Positions 12,531 through 23,375 of a stretch of 64,000 nucleotides of DNA are shown piece by piece. The DNA lies in the NCBI GenBank assembly GCA_907165275.2, contig OU015654.1, forward strand, positions 11,239,501-11,303,500. Reading direction: 5' to 3'. The stretch's first letter is position 1. Each line of letters starts with the position of its first letter. Source of the DNA: Zygaena filipendulae (lineage: Eukaryota > Arthropoda > Insecta > Lepidoptera > Zygaenidae). The notes under the pieces are model-generated. The model was not told the DNA's origin and searched no databases. It saw nothing but the letters and a program-made list of their open reading frames with translations. The position numbers and the translations under genes were made by a program.

Positions 12531-12944
12531 AAGTAAAAATTAATTTTTAAAGCGGTACAATCCTCTACCTATTGGGTACAATCGTATGCAAGTCATAAAA
12601 GTAAAAAAGTATTCACCATGTTCATGTGGTTAAGGGGGTTTAGTACCAAATTTTCGTTGCTTCGTAACTTTGATCCCCTTAAGTAAAAATTAGTTTTAAA
12701 AGCGGTACAATCCTCTACTCACCGGGTACAATCGTATGCGAGTCATAAAAGTTGATTACTATTCACCCTGTTCATGTGTTTAAGGGGGTTCAAGTACCAA
12801 ATTTTCACCAAATTTTCGTAGTTCTATAACTTTGATCCCCTTAAGTAAAAATTAATTTTCAAAGCGGTACAATCCTCTACCTATCGGGTACAATCGTATG
12901 CAAGTCATAAAAGTTAAAAAGTATTCACCATGTTCATGTGGTTA

Positions 12945-12949
12945 AGGGG
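12945..12949. repeat. BEL target-site duplication, left (AGGGG)
   Basis: AGGGG precedes the 5' LTR and recurs at 19883-19887 after the 3' LTR. Removing the element restores the normal array text TTAAGGGGGTTTAG. Confidence 0.9.
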
Positions 12950-13444
12950 TGCTTGCGCCAGTAATTCGCAGATTATTTAGTTCTTTATTTGCTTTGTGTC
13001 TCGCAATTTCTCCCCTTTTCCCCAATGAAAACGTTTATGCACATTTACGTCAGCGCATGGCAACCCGATGAATAAATGAAGTGAGGGTTGTAAGAAAAAA
13101 TGAATATTAATATTCTCACCGCAACTGCTACCTACGCATGTGAGAAAAATACGACTGTTATAAATCACAAGTATTTTATTCTGATGATCACGTCCACCGC
13201 GAGTGTCTCGTCATTATTGAACTCTGGAAGCCTGGAAATCACTGCAACTAAAACCTGGCGGGCCCGCCATCATCACGACGATCGAGAATCGCGCTGGTGC
13301 AGAAGTCCACGCAAGGTTGGTGTGCATGTCCTACTTCCTTTGATTCCCGTCAATTTTGCGAGACACGTAATTTATCACTTTAACAGTTAACTGAGATCTA
13401 TCGAAGGGTCCTTTATTAATTTGAAATAGTTTCTGGCGTGATCA
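12950..13444 (+). repeat. BEL 5' LTR
   Basis: It begins TGCTTGCGCCAG and ends TTTCTGGCGTGATCA. Its 495 bp match the 3' LTR, including short chance frames found in both copies. Those frames are not genes. Confidence 0.95.
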
Positions 13445-13448
13445 TAAG

Positions 13449-13465
13449 TGGTCCTTCGAGCCGGA
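13449..13465 (+). promoter_or_regulatory. primer binding site (tRNA-Tyr type)
   Basis: TGGTCCTTCGAGCCGGA lies 4 nt after the 5' LTR. Its complement, TCCGGCTCGAAGGACCA, matches the CCA-tailed 3' end of insect tRNA-Tyr as I remember it. It would prime minus-strand synthesis. Confidence 0.75.
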
Positions 13466-13934
13466 TCTCCACCCGCCCTTATTAGGTCGCTGCATAAGCC
13501 CTATTAAGTGATAATTATCACCTGTAATTACTTAGCTATCAGGTATAATTTTATAAAATTTGTAGTTGTTGTTACTCCGCCCGTGACCTTGTGTTACGTA
13601 GATTTACCTATATTTTAAAACCCGCCCGTAACTATTATGTTACGTGTTTATCAGCATTATTAAGTTACTTTTTCTTCTTTGTATTTTGTAAAGATCGATT
13701 GCAAAATTATTTAAAGTATAGAAAAGAAAAGTAATAATTTGCTTAGCCTAGATTGATACCTACCTACCTTACTAGTATTTTTATTCACCATATTTGTTCC
13801 AACCGCCTCGTACCACGAAAAAGCCAACGAAAGTAGCATCGTCATCGTTTTGTTTATTATCGATTTATATCTACCTACATATAAATATACAAAATGCCTA
13901 AAAACCAGATAGCCCTGAAATCCAAGATTCTTCT

Positions 13935-16900
13935 TTGTTAATATTGGAAGCTAAACGCGAAGCTATTTTCGAATCAATGCAAAATATTTTTGATTTATCT
14001 GGTAATATTAGTTCTAGCGCAGAGGCGAAGGAAAGTTTTCTTGGTGAGTGTTCTAACGTTGATACTCAGCGCGATGAATTTAAGAGGATTTTAGACGAAT
14101 ATAATTCTCGCCTACTGACGTTGTATCCAACCGCGAAACCTGAGTATAAGAGTTTGGTTGCGTTCGAATCTTTGTACAGCCGCATTAAGCGACTGCAACG
14201 TCAACACGACGATGTAAAGCCGAGTTTGCATAATATCGTAGATGTGGCTACGCTTAGTAAGGGCAGGCCTACACTACCGCCCATCGAACTGATGGCTTTC
14301 TCGGGTGATATTCGATCATGGCCGTTATTTTATGCCAGTTTTAAAACCACGGTCCATGATAATCCGTCGCTCACCGACGCTGAAAGGCTGTACTATCTGC
14401 TAGGCAAGTTGTCAGATAGGGCTCAGTCCGTGTGCGCTGGCATAACTTCTTGCGCCGAAAACTATCAACTGATAATGCAGGCACTCATCGACAAATATGA
14501 AGACAAGCGCTCGCTTGCCTCCGCGTACATAAATCAGATGTTCGAATTTAAAGCCCTCAATACACCGACCGCCAACAACCTTGAATTATTTATCGACAAG
14601 TTTATAAGTGCGGTGCGTGCTTTAAAGAATTTAAAATTAGATAATCTCGTCGATATGATCATACTGCACATAGCGCTTAAGAAACTGGACCCGGATACGG
14701 TTCGCGCCTTTGAGTTAAACACCGTCTCCAAAATACCTAAATTTGAAGAGCTCGTCGAATTTATTAAGAATCGAACTAAGGTTTTTGAGCGGATGGACGC
14801 TGGTAGTTCTAGTAACTATTCTCGTAGCAGAAATAGTACACATCGCCATTCTAATAATAATAAAAGTAACTCAAACACCCCGCCGCCGAAGTACCAGTCC
14901 TATCTGAGTACAACGGCTGACCCTTCATTTAAATGTCTCTGCGCGAATATTACACATCAACATTTATTTAAATGTGCTAATTTCAATAAATTGACTCCGG
15001 AAGAGCGCTATAAATGTGTTAGAGAGAGAAATGCCTGCTTTAATTGCCTAAGTATAAAACACAGAGTCTCCGCTTGCAGTTCCAACGTAAATTGCCGCCT
15101 CTGTAGATTAAAACATCACACATTGCTACACTTCAAACGCGACGTTGATGTGATGCCCCGCTCGACGCCTACGCCGCTTACCCCCGCCGCGACCGAGCGT
15201 GAAGATGCAGCACGAGTGGCGGCGCCCGCGCCATCGGCCTCCGCGTCGAGTTCTCGCTCCGATGTCGCATTGTGCTCGACGAGTATGACGTCACTCGCTA
15301 CTCAACTACGCGAGCGTTGTACTGTACTGCTCGCCACCGCGCAAGTGACCGCATACAGCGACACAGGGGAGCGGCATACCATTCGCGTCTTATTAGATTC
15401 TGCGTCGCAGAGTCACTTTATTACAAAGGAATGTTGCGAACTTTTAGGTATCCAGGTGAACGATATCGAGTGTGTCACCGTTAAAGGGTTCGGCGGAACT
15501 GAAAAAACAATTAAATCGGGTTCAATAAATTTCGAATTTTTCTCGCGCTTTGACAGTAAAATTAAATTTAATATTTCGCCTTTAGTCGTGGATCGTATTA
15601 CCGATTCTCTGCCCACCGCTATGGTAGACAAGTCAGCGATGTCACATCTTTCTGACTTACCACTTGCCGATGAGAGTTTTGGAATACCTAACAAGGTAGA
15701 CGCGCTGATAGGCGCCCCTCTCTTCGCACACCTATTACTCCCCGACGTGGTGCGTAAATCTCGCGATCCGTCGGCGCCCTCAGCCCTGCGTACAGTGTTG
15801 GGGTATGTAATTATGGGGTCCGTACCCACACCTAGTGTCCGTCAGTCTTTGATGTGCTGCTTAGTACAGGAGCCTATTGATAATTTAATCAAGAGATTTT
15901 GGGAGCTCGAAGAGCCGCCTACTCCTTCGTCTGTTCAACATCCTGCGGACGCTGAATGTGAAGAATTTTATAAATCGACCACAACTCGCGATCCAGTTAG
16001 CGGTCGATATATAGTACGACTACCCTTTAGTGGCGATGTCTTCTCACTAGGGGATTCATATAAGAGCGCGCATAGACGCTTCGTGTGTCTCGAAAGAAAA
16101 CTAGAAAGCTCGCTTAAATTGAGGAAGGCTTATGATGACGTCATAAAGGATTATATGGCGAACGATTATATTTCGCTTGCGCCTCCGCGTGACCCCCATG
16201 ACACCACTCCTATATACGTCATCCCGCATCATGGGGTCATCCGCGAGGACAAGACGTCCACACGTCTACGGATCGTTCTAGACGCTAGTAGCAAGACTAG
16301 CTCAGGGCGGTCACTGAATGATATTCTTCATTCAGGGCCAAATCTACAAGGAGATCTGTTTCGGATTATTTTAAATTTCCGTCTTCACGCCGTTGCCATG
16401 ACTGCGGACTGCCGCCAACAGTTCTTGCAGATTATTCTGCATGAAGACGATCGGCGTTACCAATGTTTTTTGTACCGCTTTGATCCACAAGACCCACTTG
16501 TTTTGTATCGATTCAATCGCGTATGCTTTGGTTTGTCGTCGAGCCCCTACCACGCGCTACGCACCGTGCGACAGCTCATCGAAGACGATGGCCACAAGTA
16601 CCCGCTTGCGAGTGGTATCGCTTCCGATTCTTTATACATGGATGATATCGTATTTTCATTAACAACGGAAGGGGAGGGGGTTGCCGCTGCCAAACAGCTG
16701 ATTGATCTGTTCAAGGGAGCACAGTGGGATCTAGTGAAGTGGAATAGCAACAGTAAGGCGGTATTAGCCGCTCTACCCGCCTCGCATAAACTTCCCACAG
16801 AGGTGGAGTTCGACAAGTCTGTGCGACAGAAGATACTGGGTTTACACTGGTCTACTGACGCGGACACATTTTATTTTAAAATTTCGCCACCCACTGACAA

Positions 16901-19181
16901 GGGGTGTACTAAACGTTGTATTTTATCAACGATTGCGCGCCTGTGGGATATCATGGGATTCGTCGCCCCCACAGTGCTCTATGCAAAGCTGTTAATAAAA
17001 CAGTTATGGCAGCTAGATATAGGTTGGGACGACCCAACGCCACCACGCATCGTTAAGCTCTGGTCACAGTTTTGCTCAGAGTTACCGGCCCTCAATGACA
17101 TCAGTATTCCACGCCATCTAGGCGTGACTGAGAGCTGTACGGTCACCTTACTGGGGTTCTCGGATGCGAGCGAGCAAGCCTATGGCGGTGTCGTTTATTT
17201 ACGCGTCGGTTCTGGCAGTGATAGCTCTGTTCGCTTGGTGTGTGCGAAGTCCAAGGTCGCACCAACGAAGGCGCCCTCAATTGCCAGGCTCGAACTCTGC
17301 GGAGCAGTCTTGCTGTCAAAACTTCTTCGTAACGTATTGAATAATTATTCGCGTCACTTTCATCTCAACGTGTACGCTTTTACAGATTCCAAGGTCGCCT
17401 TATATTGGATCAGAAGTTCGCCCCATAGGTGGCAAACGTTTGTTGCGAATCGCGTTGTTCAAGTGACAGAGAATATTCCGGCTGATAAATTCTACCATGT
17501 CTCGGGATCAGAGAATCCGGCAGACTGCCTCTCGCGTGGCATCACTCCAGAGAAGCTGGTGTCACACCCTCTATGGTTCAATGGTCCTTCGTGGGCCATC
17601 TTGAACCCATTTGAGTGGCCCATACGTGAAATAGATGAACAGCCTGTAGATGTTATGCCCGAGCGTAAGACATATGCGCATACCACAAGCACGCCTGTGG
17701 AACAGCGCCCTTTATACGATCTCGGCCTTCGCATCTCATCATGGAGCAAACTCCTCCGTGTAGTAGTGTACGTCAATAGATTCGCTAAGGTATCGCCCCG
17801 CCGCAGCACTATTGCGGTGACTGCCGAGGATTTAGAAACCGCAGAAATCAGACTACTAGCTGCCCTGCAAAACAAATATTTTGCAGAGGAGTTTATTAAT
17901 ATAAAAAATGAAAAAGGTGGTTCACCAGCTTTCATCAAGTTGAAGGCTTTTATAGACAACAACGTGATCCGCGTGGGTGGGCGTCTTACAAACGCCGGAC
18001 TGGATTACGCGCATCAGCACCCGATTATTTTGCCCAAGAACGACCCTATCGTTAACTCGCTCATCGATTATTATCACGTTAAATATCTGCATGCCGGGCC
18101 GGAGCTGTTAATGTCGCTCTTAAGACAAAAATTCTGGATCTTGTCCGCACGTCGGATTGTAAGAAAGAGAATCCATATGTGCAATGTTTGTTTCCGACAC
18201 AAACCGCGTCCAACCTATCCGCTTATGGCCGACTTGCCTGAGAGTCGCACGCGTCAAGTCGTCAAAGCGTTCACACACACCGGTTGTGATTACGCCGGTC
18301 CAATTGCATATACTCCTGTTCGCCGCCGTGGCGTACATAGTGAAAAATCATACCTGTGCATCTTCACATGCTTAACTACGAGAGCCTTACATATAGAGGT
18401 CGCTACGGATCTCAGCACTCCAAGCTTTCTGGCCGCACTCAAAAGGTTCCTTGCGCGTCGCGGCCCAGTCCAGTGCGTCTATTCAGACAACGGAACTAAC
18501 TTCAAAGGAGCTCACTCGTATCTTCGCGATCTGTATCGCTTTCTTAACGAAGAGTATCGTCCAAAACTGGAACAAGAGTTCGCTGAGAGCCGTATTAGTT
18601 GGAAGTTTATCTGCCCAAATTCTCCACATTTCGGAGGAGCTTGGGAGAGCATGGTCAAGGTTGTGAAGGCACATCTCTTCCGTGTCATTGGACAGCAACT
18701 CCTATCTTATGAGGAGCTTATTACTGTTGTCACTCAGGTGGAATGTTTGATAAACTCGCGGCCGCTGACTGTATTAAGCTCTGATCCCGCTGAGCCTTCG
18801 GCACTCACCCCCAGCCATTTCTTGCACACTTCGCCTCTATGCTCTTTACCTGCACCGGAGGTCGAAGCTGACAACCGCAGTTTGCTCGACAGATATACGT
18901 TGTTGGACAAACTAGTCCAGTCATTTTGGAGTCGGTGGAGGAGGGAGTATCTACATGGACTACAGATCAGACAGAAATGGAATACAACATCTGTACCTAT
19001 TGCTCCAGGGACCGTAGTGGTTGTAATAAATGACAACGCGCCGCCCCTAGCGTGGCCACTGGCGATCGTAGAGAAAGTTCATCCTTCCAAGGACGGCATC
19101 ATACGAGTCACAACCGTGAGGACCGCCAAGGGAACATACCAACGTCCTGTCGTCCGCCTTTGTCCACTCCCAAGTCAGTAA
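13935..19181 (+). CDS. BEL/Pao gag-pol polyprotein
   Basis: One open frame of 1,748 codons, with residues counted from 13935. In order: a DUF1759-type gag region (~114-280); Cys/His clusters like zinc knuckles (~334-405, including CFNC); aspartic protease with LLDSAS (~486); reverse transcriptase with YMDD (~901); RNase H with GFSDAS (~1074) and FTDSK (~1149); an integrase zinc-binding HHCC region ending CNVC (~1416); integrase core acidic residues in GCDYAGP (~1450), YSDNGTN (~1516) and GGAWES (~1568); and a C-terminal DUF5641-like part rich in Trp/Arg. Catalytic motifs look intact. Odd: the frame has no ATG until 13977. The expected start at 13894 (ATGCCTAAAAACC) is in another frame and stops at codon 16, which looks like a one-base loss in a run of A just after codon 3. 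Translation from 13977 would lack the N-terminal end. Confidence 0.93.
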   Translation: MLILEAKREAIFESMQNIFDLSGNISSSAEAKESFLGECSNVDTQRDEFKRILDEYNSRLLTLYPTAKPEYKSLVAFESLYSRIKRLQRQHDDVKPSLHNIVDVATLSKGRPTLPPIELMAFSGDIRSWPLFYASFKTTVHDNPSLTDAERLYYLLGKLSDRAQSVCAGITSCAENYQLIMQALIDKYEDKRSLASAYINQMFEFKALNTPTANNLELFIDKFISAVRALKNLKLDNLVDMIILHIALKKLDPDTVRAFELNTVSKIPKFEELVEFIKNRTKVFERMDAGSSSNYSRSRNSTHRHSNNNKSNSNTPPPKYQSYLSTTADPSFKCLCANITHQHLFKCANFNKLTPEERYKCVRERNACFNCLSIKHRVSACSSNVNCRLCRLKHHTLLHFKRDVDVMPRSTPTPLTPAATEREDAARVAAPAPSASASSSRSDVALCSTSMTSLATQLRERCTVLLATAQVTAYSDTGERHTIRVLLDSASQSHFITKECCELLGIQVNDIECVTVKGFGGTEKTIKSGSINFEFFSRFDSKIKFNISPLVVDRITDSLPTAMVDKSAMSHLSDLPLADESFGIPNKVDALIGAPLFAHLLLPDVVRKSRDPSAPSALRTVLGYVIMGSVPTPSVRQSLMCCLVQEPIDNLIKRFWELEEPPTPSSVQHPADAECEEFYKSTTTRDPVSGRYIVRLPFSGDVFSLGDSYKSAHRRFVCLERKLESSLKLRKAYDDVIKDYMANDYISLAPPRDPHDTTPIYVIPHHGVIREDKTSTRLRIVLDASSKTSSGRSLNDILHSGPNLQGDLFRIILNFRLHAVAMTADCRQQFLQIILHEDDRRYQCFLYRFDPQDPLVLYRFNRVCFGLSSSPYHALRTVRQLIEDDGHKYPLASGIASDSLYMDDIVFSLTTEGEGVAAAKQLIDLFKGAQWDLVKWNSNSKAVLAALPASHKLPTEVEFDKSVRQKILGLHWSTDADTFYFKISPPTDKGCTKRCILSTIARLWDIMGFVAPTVLYAKLLIKQLWQLDIGWDDPTPPRIVKLWSQFCSELPALNDISIPRHLGVTESCTVTLLGFSDASEQAYGGVVYLRVGSGSDSSVRLVCAKSKVAPTKAPSIARLELCGAVLLSKLLRNVLNNYSRHFHLNVYAFTDSKVALYWIRSSPHRWQTFVANRVVQVTENIPADKFYHVSGSENPADCLSRGITPEKLVSHPLWFNGPSWAILNPFEWPIREIDEQPVDVMPERKTYAHTTSTPVEQRPLYDLGLRISSWSKLLRVVVYVNRFAKVSPRRSTIAVTAEDLETAEIRLLAALQNKYFAEEFINIKNEKGGSPAFIKLKAFIDNNVIRVGGRLTNAGLDYAHQHPIILPKNDPIVNSLIDYYHVKYLHAGPELLMSLLRQKFWILSARRIVRKRIHMCNVCFRHKPRPTYPLMADLPESRTRQVVKAFTHTGCDYAGPIAYTPVRRRGVHSEKSYLCIFTCLTTRALHIEVATDLSTPSFLAALKRFLARRGPVQCVYSDNGTNFKGAHSYLRDLYRFLNEEYRPKLEQEFAESRISWKFICPNSPHFGGAWESMVKVVKAHLFRVIGQQLLSYEELITVVTQVECLINSRPLTVLSSDPAEPSALTPSHFLHTSPLCSLPAPEVEADNRSLLDRYTLLDKLVQSFWSRWRREYLHGLQIRQKWNTTSVPIAPGTVVVVINDNAPPLAWPLAIVEKVHPSKDGIIRVTTVRTAKGTYQRPVVRLCPLPSQ

Positions 19182-19373
19182 TAAGCGGCGGCATATGCAT
19201 TTAGTTAAGTTATCCCCTAAGTTTGTATAGTAATAGTATTTTTTTTCTCGGAACGAAGTTCCATATTTATTAATTCTTTATATCCGAGCTAGTCCTCCTT
19301 AGTTTATAAGTAAATCTACATCGATCTAATATTTCATTTATGGTCTATTGTGGTATATTAAAGGTGACCCTTT

Positions 19374-19387
19374 AAGGGCGGGAGGAA
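19374..19387 (+). promoter_or_regulatory. polypurine tract
   Basis: AAGGGCGGGAGGAA lies directly before the 3' LTR, where plus-strand priming is expected. Confidence 0.8.
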
Positions 19388-19882
19388 TGCTTGCGCCAGT
19401 AATTCGCAGATTATTTAGTTCTTTATTTGCTTTGTGTCTCGCAATTTCTCCCCTTTTCCCCAATGAAAACGTTTATGCACATTTACGTCAGCGCATGGCA
19501 ACCCGATGAATAAATGAAGTGAGGGTTGTAAGAAAAAATGAATATTAATATTCTCACCGCAACTGCTACCTACGCATGTGAGAAAAATACGACTGTTATA
19601 AATCACAAGTATTTTATTCTGATGATCACGTCCACCGCGAGTGTCTCGTCATTATTGAACTCTGGAAGCCTGGAAATCACTGCAACTAAAACCTGGCGGG
19701 CCCGCCATCATCACGACGATCGAGAATCGCGCTGGTGCAGAAGTCCACGCAAGGTTGGTGTGCATGTCCTACTTCCTTTGATTCCCGTCAATTTTGCGAG
19801 ACACGTAATTTATCACTTTAACAGTTAACTGAGATCTATCGAAGGGTCCTTTATTAATTTGAAATAGTTTCTGGCGTGATCA
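19388..19882 (+). repeat. BEL 3' LTR
   Basis: This is the second 495-bp LTR, from TGCTTGCGCC to GTGATCA. It reads the same as the 5' LTR wherever I compared them. Confidence 0.95.
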
Positions 19883-19887
19883 AGGGG
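19883..19887. repeat. BEL target-site duplication, right (AGGGG)
   Basis: This is the second copy of the AGGGG at 12945-12949. The satellite arm continues directly after it. Confidence 0.9.
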
Positions 19888-21671
19888 GTTTAGTACCAAA
19901 TTTTCGTTGCTTCGTAACTTTGATCCCCTTAAGTAAAAATTAATTTTAAAAGCGGTACAATCCTCTACTCACCGGGTACAATCGTATGCAAGTCATAAAA
20001 GTTGATTACTATTCACCCAGCTCATGTGTATAAGGGGGTTCAAGTACCAAATTTTCACCAAATTTTGTAGTTCTATAACTTTGATCCCCTTAAGTAAAAA
20101 TTAATTTTTAAAGCGGTACAATCCTCTACCTATTGGGTACAATCGTATGCAAGTCATAAAAGTTAAAAAGTATTCACCATGTTCATGTGGTTAAGGGGGT
20201 TTAGTACCAAATTTTCGTTGCTTCGTAACTTTGATCCCCTTAAGTAAAAATTAATTTTAAAAGCGGTACAATCCTCTACTCACCGGGTACAATCGTATGC
20301 GAGTCATAAAAGTTAATTACTATTCACCCTGTTCATGTGTTTAAGGGGGTTCAAGTACCAAATTTTCACCAAATTTTCGTAGTTCTATAACTTTGATCCC
20401 CTTAAGTAAAAATTAATTTTTAAAGCGGTACAATCCTCTACCTATTGGGTACAATCGTATGAAAGTCATAAAAGTTAAAAAGTATTCACCATGTTCATGT
20501 GGTTAAGGGGGTTTAGTACCAAATTTTCGTTGCTTCATAACTTTGATCCCCTTAAGTAAAAATTAGTTTTAAAAGCGGTACAATCCTCTACCCACCGGGT
20601 ACAATCATATGCAAGTCATAAAAGTTGATTACTATTCACCCAGCTCATGTGTTTAAGGGGGTTCAAGTACCAAATTTTCACCAAATTTTCGTAGTTCTAT
20701 AACTTTGATCCCCTTAAGTTAAAATTATTTTTTAAAGCGGTACAATCCTCTACCTATCGGGTACAATCGTATGCAAGTCATAAAAGTTAAAAAGTATTCA
20801 CCATATTCATGCGGTTAAGGGGGTTCATTACCAAATTTTCGTTGCTTCGTAACTTTGATCCCCTTAAGTAAAAATTCATTTTAAAAGCGGTACAATCCTC
20901 TACTCACCGGGTACAATCGTATACAAGTCATAAAAGTTGATTACTATTCACCCTGTTCATGTTGTTAAGGGGACTTAGTTTTAAAATTTTCGGAGTCCGG
21001 TAACTTTGACCCCCTTAAAAAACAAAAGATTTAAAAAACGGTGCAATCCAGCACAAACCGGGTACAATCCTTTGCAATTCATTATTATTATTTTTTGTAA
21101 AAAAAAAAATTTTCGGAGTCATGTTGCCTTGACCCCCTTAAGTAAAAATTCATTTTAAAAGCGGTACAATCCTCTACTCACCGGGTACAATCGTATGCAA
21201 TTCATAAAAGTTGATTACTATTCACCCTGTTCATGTTGTTAAGGGGACTTAGTTTTAAAATTTTCGGAGTCCGGTAACTTTGACCCTCTTAAAAAACAAA
21301 AGATTTAAAAAACGGTGCAATCCAGCACAAACCGGGTACAATCCTTTGCAATTCATTATTATTATTTTTTGTAAAAAAAAATTTTTCGGAGTCATGTTGC
21401 CTTGACCCCCTTAAGTAAAAATTAGTTTTAAAACCGGTACAATCCTCTACTCACCGGGTACAATCGTATGCAAGTCATAAAAGTTGATTACTATTCTCCC
21501 TGTTCATGTTGTTAAGGGGACTTAGTTCAAAATTTTCGGAGCCCGGTAACTTTGACCCCCTTAAGGTACAAACGATTTTAAAAACGGTACAATCCGGTAC
21601 AAACCGGGTACAATCCTATGCAATTCATAAAAAACAATTATTTTGAAATCAGCTGCCAGGTTCACATAGGT

Positions 21672-21680
21672 CTATTATGT
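21672..21680. repeat. 9-bp target-site duplication, right
   Basis: CTATTATGT directly follows the right end of the foldback element and equals 3572-3580. Confidence 0.85.
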
Positions 21681-21756
21681 GCGCCCATGAGCGATAAAAA
21701 TATTGATACCCATTATATTATTTTAAATACAATATCTTGAACGAATCGCTACATAT

Positions 21757-22010
21757 AACTGGTCAAGTGCGAGTCGGACTTGCGCATGAAGAGTTCCGTA
21801 CCATTATCTATAAAAACGGCAAAAAAAATCACGTTTGTTGTATGGGAGAATAAATATTTATATTATTGTTTTTTAGTATTGGTTGCTATACGGACCCCTA
21901 AAAAACTATTGCGAGTACATTTAGGTGTAAACCTCCCGGAATACATTCCACTAATGATGGTGAAAATCGCATCAAAGACCTTGCGTAGTTTAAAATAACT
22001 AAAGGATCCA
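21757..22010 (+). repeat. dispersed repeat (GTGCGAGTCGGACT type)
   Basis: AACTGGTCAAGTGCGAGTCG, GAGTTCCGTACCATTAT and ATCACGTTTGTTGTATGGGA are hallmarks of a dispersed repeat I know as very common in lepidopteran genomes. It has no second copy in this window and no coding capacity. Confidence 0.55.
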
Positions 22011-22047
22011 CATACAAACCCGGTCGCCTTTGTAGCTTATTATATTT

Positions 22048-22270
22048 ACTAGCTGTTTCCCGCAGTTTCACCCGCGCTAATTTTGGAGTCCGTATGGAAA
22101 TTACGGGATAAAAAGTACCCTTAAAAGTCACTGAATACCACCGTAGCTTTGTAGCTTTCTAAATGTGTAAGAATTTTTGAAATCGCTCCAGTAGTTTTTC
22201 AGTTTACTGGTTACAAACACACAAACCAAAAATACCTATAAATCTCACCTCTTTTTAATATAAGTGTAGA
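22048..22270 (+). repeat. CCCCGCGG-core dispersed repeat
   Basis: ACTAGCTGTTTCCCGCAGTTTCACCCGCGC is followed by TTTTGGAGTCCGTATGG and the tail CTTTTTAATATAAGTGTAGA. Confidence 0.65.
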
Positions 22271-23357
22271 TAATAAATGAGAACACGTATGTTGTTGAAT
22301 AAGAAATAGATAAATCAAATTACTCTTATTGAAATGAAACATATTATATGTATATATGTATTAGTAAAATATAAATAAATTACAGACATAAATCATTCTA
22401 TAAAATTATGGAAATGGGTGGTTGAAGCATTTCTTTTATAAACTCATGACCGCAACTTCTATTTAGGTAAACCAAGTTTCGCCTAACGACATAGTTATGA
22501 CATTAATTCGGCACTAACACTGATGGAAAGCAAGCTTTACCGTCTGAACTTTTAGTGCAAACGACTAAACGCTCGGTGTCACACTTTATAGACATAATGT
22601 TAGAATAAACTTGAGCACCAAACCCTGTTGTTTGAAAGTACATACCTACTTCAATAAATTAGCTCAAGTCTTTATGATAGTAGGTAGGTAATAATAACTT
22701 TATCAAAAAAAAACCTTAAACCATTTTAGACATTTCAGCAAATCTTAACAAAATGGGGACAAAACAGCAAGGTAAATTCTTACAACGAAGAATATAAAAA
22801 AAGAACACGACGAATGAGGTCGGTTAAAAAAAAACGTTAAAATAATAGTGGGGCGCAGCTAGTTAAAAATAAATGTTAGGTAAATAAAATGGAAAATGGT
22901 AGTTCGTCTCTCTATAATTAATAATACTAACAGAGCAAAAATCAATTTAAACTTTCACAAACTAAATTTGAATTTCACTCCATTTCTAAACATATTTATC
23001 AATCGCATTTCAATTAAAACTTAGTATTTTCAATTTTAAAGCTTTCCTAAATAAAACATGATAATCCGTTTACCGTTTGTCCTTTTTGTGCTAAATTTAG
23101 GTACTTGTTCAAAACTAAATATTGAGGTACCAAATAATTAATCGGATCAAAGCACTTTATCAAATAAAAACCAGTTTGAAATTTTAAACAGCAAGCAGGT
23201 ACTACGAGTATTAAAAGCAGTAGTAATAAAGCATTTCAAATTTCCTTTATATACAAATAAGTTATTATAAGATATTTGTTGCTTCTGTTTATCTACATAC
23301 AAAGTTATAAAGCCGAAATAAACCAAACCGTGTGTCCAACCAAAGTGGGTGTCTTTG
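22271..23357. other. AT-rich intronic sequence
   Basis: I recognise no exon or element here. It belongs to the long receptor intron. Confidence 0.4.
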
Positions 23358-23375
23358 CCCCCCCCCCCCCCCCCC
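23358..23375 (+). repeat. poly-C run (18 C)
   Basis: An uninterrupted run of 18 cytosines lies 120 bp before the receptor exon. It is unusual in this AT-rich setting and would be prone to sequencing error. Confidence 0.8.

Larger units (their letters stand above)
12950..19882 (+). mobile_element. BEL/Pao LTR retrotransposon, full length, 6.93 kb
   Basis: The element has two 495-bp LTRs that begin TG and end CA, a tRNA-type primer binding site, one long gag-pol frame, a polypurine tract and a 5-bp target duplication. The pol order protease, reverse transcriptase, RNase H, integrase, with a DUF1759-type gag, identifies the BEL/Pao group. The LTRs appear identical by eye, so the insertion is recent compared with the arm it sits in. 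I see no envelope gene. Confidence 0.95.
3581..21671. mobile_element. giant foldback transposon, about 18.1 kb, carrying a BEL insertion
   Basis: Seen: the outer ends are inverted copies, ACCTATGTGAACCTGGCAGC at 3581 and GCTGCCAGGTTCACATAGGT ending at 21671. A perfect 9-bp direct repeat flanks them. Between the ends are two long inverted arms built almost entirely of tandem ~150/160-bp units, with a short unpaired centre near 8742. No transposase frame is present outside the nested BEL retrotransposon, so the element is non-autonomous. Known: Drosophila FB elements have long terminal inverted repeats made of tandem repeats and make 9-bp duplications, as do Mutator-like elements. Inferred: this is a lepidopteran FB/MULE-like element mobilised in trans. 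Without the BEL insertion it is about 11.15 kb. A passive satellite palindrome is the alternative, but the target duplication argues against it. Confidence 0.8.
8795..21671 (-). repeat. foldback right arm (interrupted at 12950-19887)
   Basis: The same satellite units continue in reverse orientation (GGTACAATCCTCTAC..GGGTACAATCGTATGC). They run to 12949, are split by the BEL element and its duplicated AGGGG, and resume at 19888. The outer units with AATAATAATGAATTGC-type sequence reappear as the mirror image at about 20960-21540, so the unit order of the left arm is kept. Confidence 0.9.

Noticed and set aside
13100..13390. 96-codon frame in the 5' LTR (and its copy at 19538-19828)
   Set aside because: Both lie wholly in identical LTRs, with no known LTR-encoded protein and no codon signal.
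15413..17962. Antisense frames of up to 156 codons under the BEL polyprotein
   Set aside because: They are shadows of the strong coding bias of gag-pol on the other strand.
3581..21671. CRISPR-like or centromeric array
   Set aside because: Units are ~150-160 bp with no spacer pattern, the two arms are inverted, and transposon ends with a 9-bp duplication bound the whole array.
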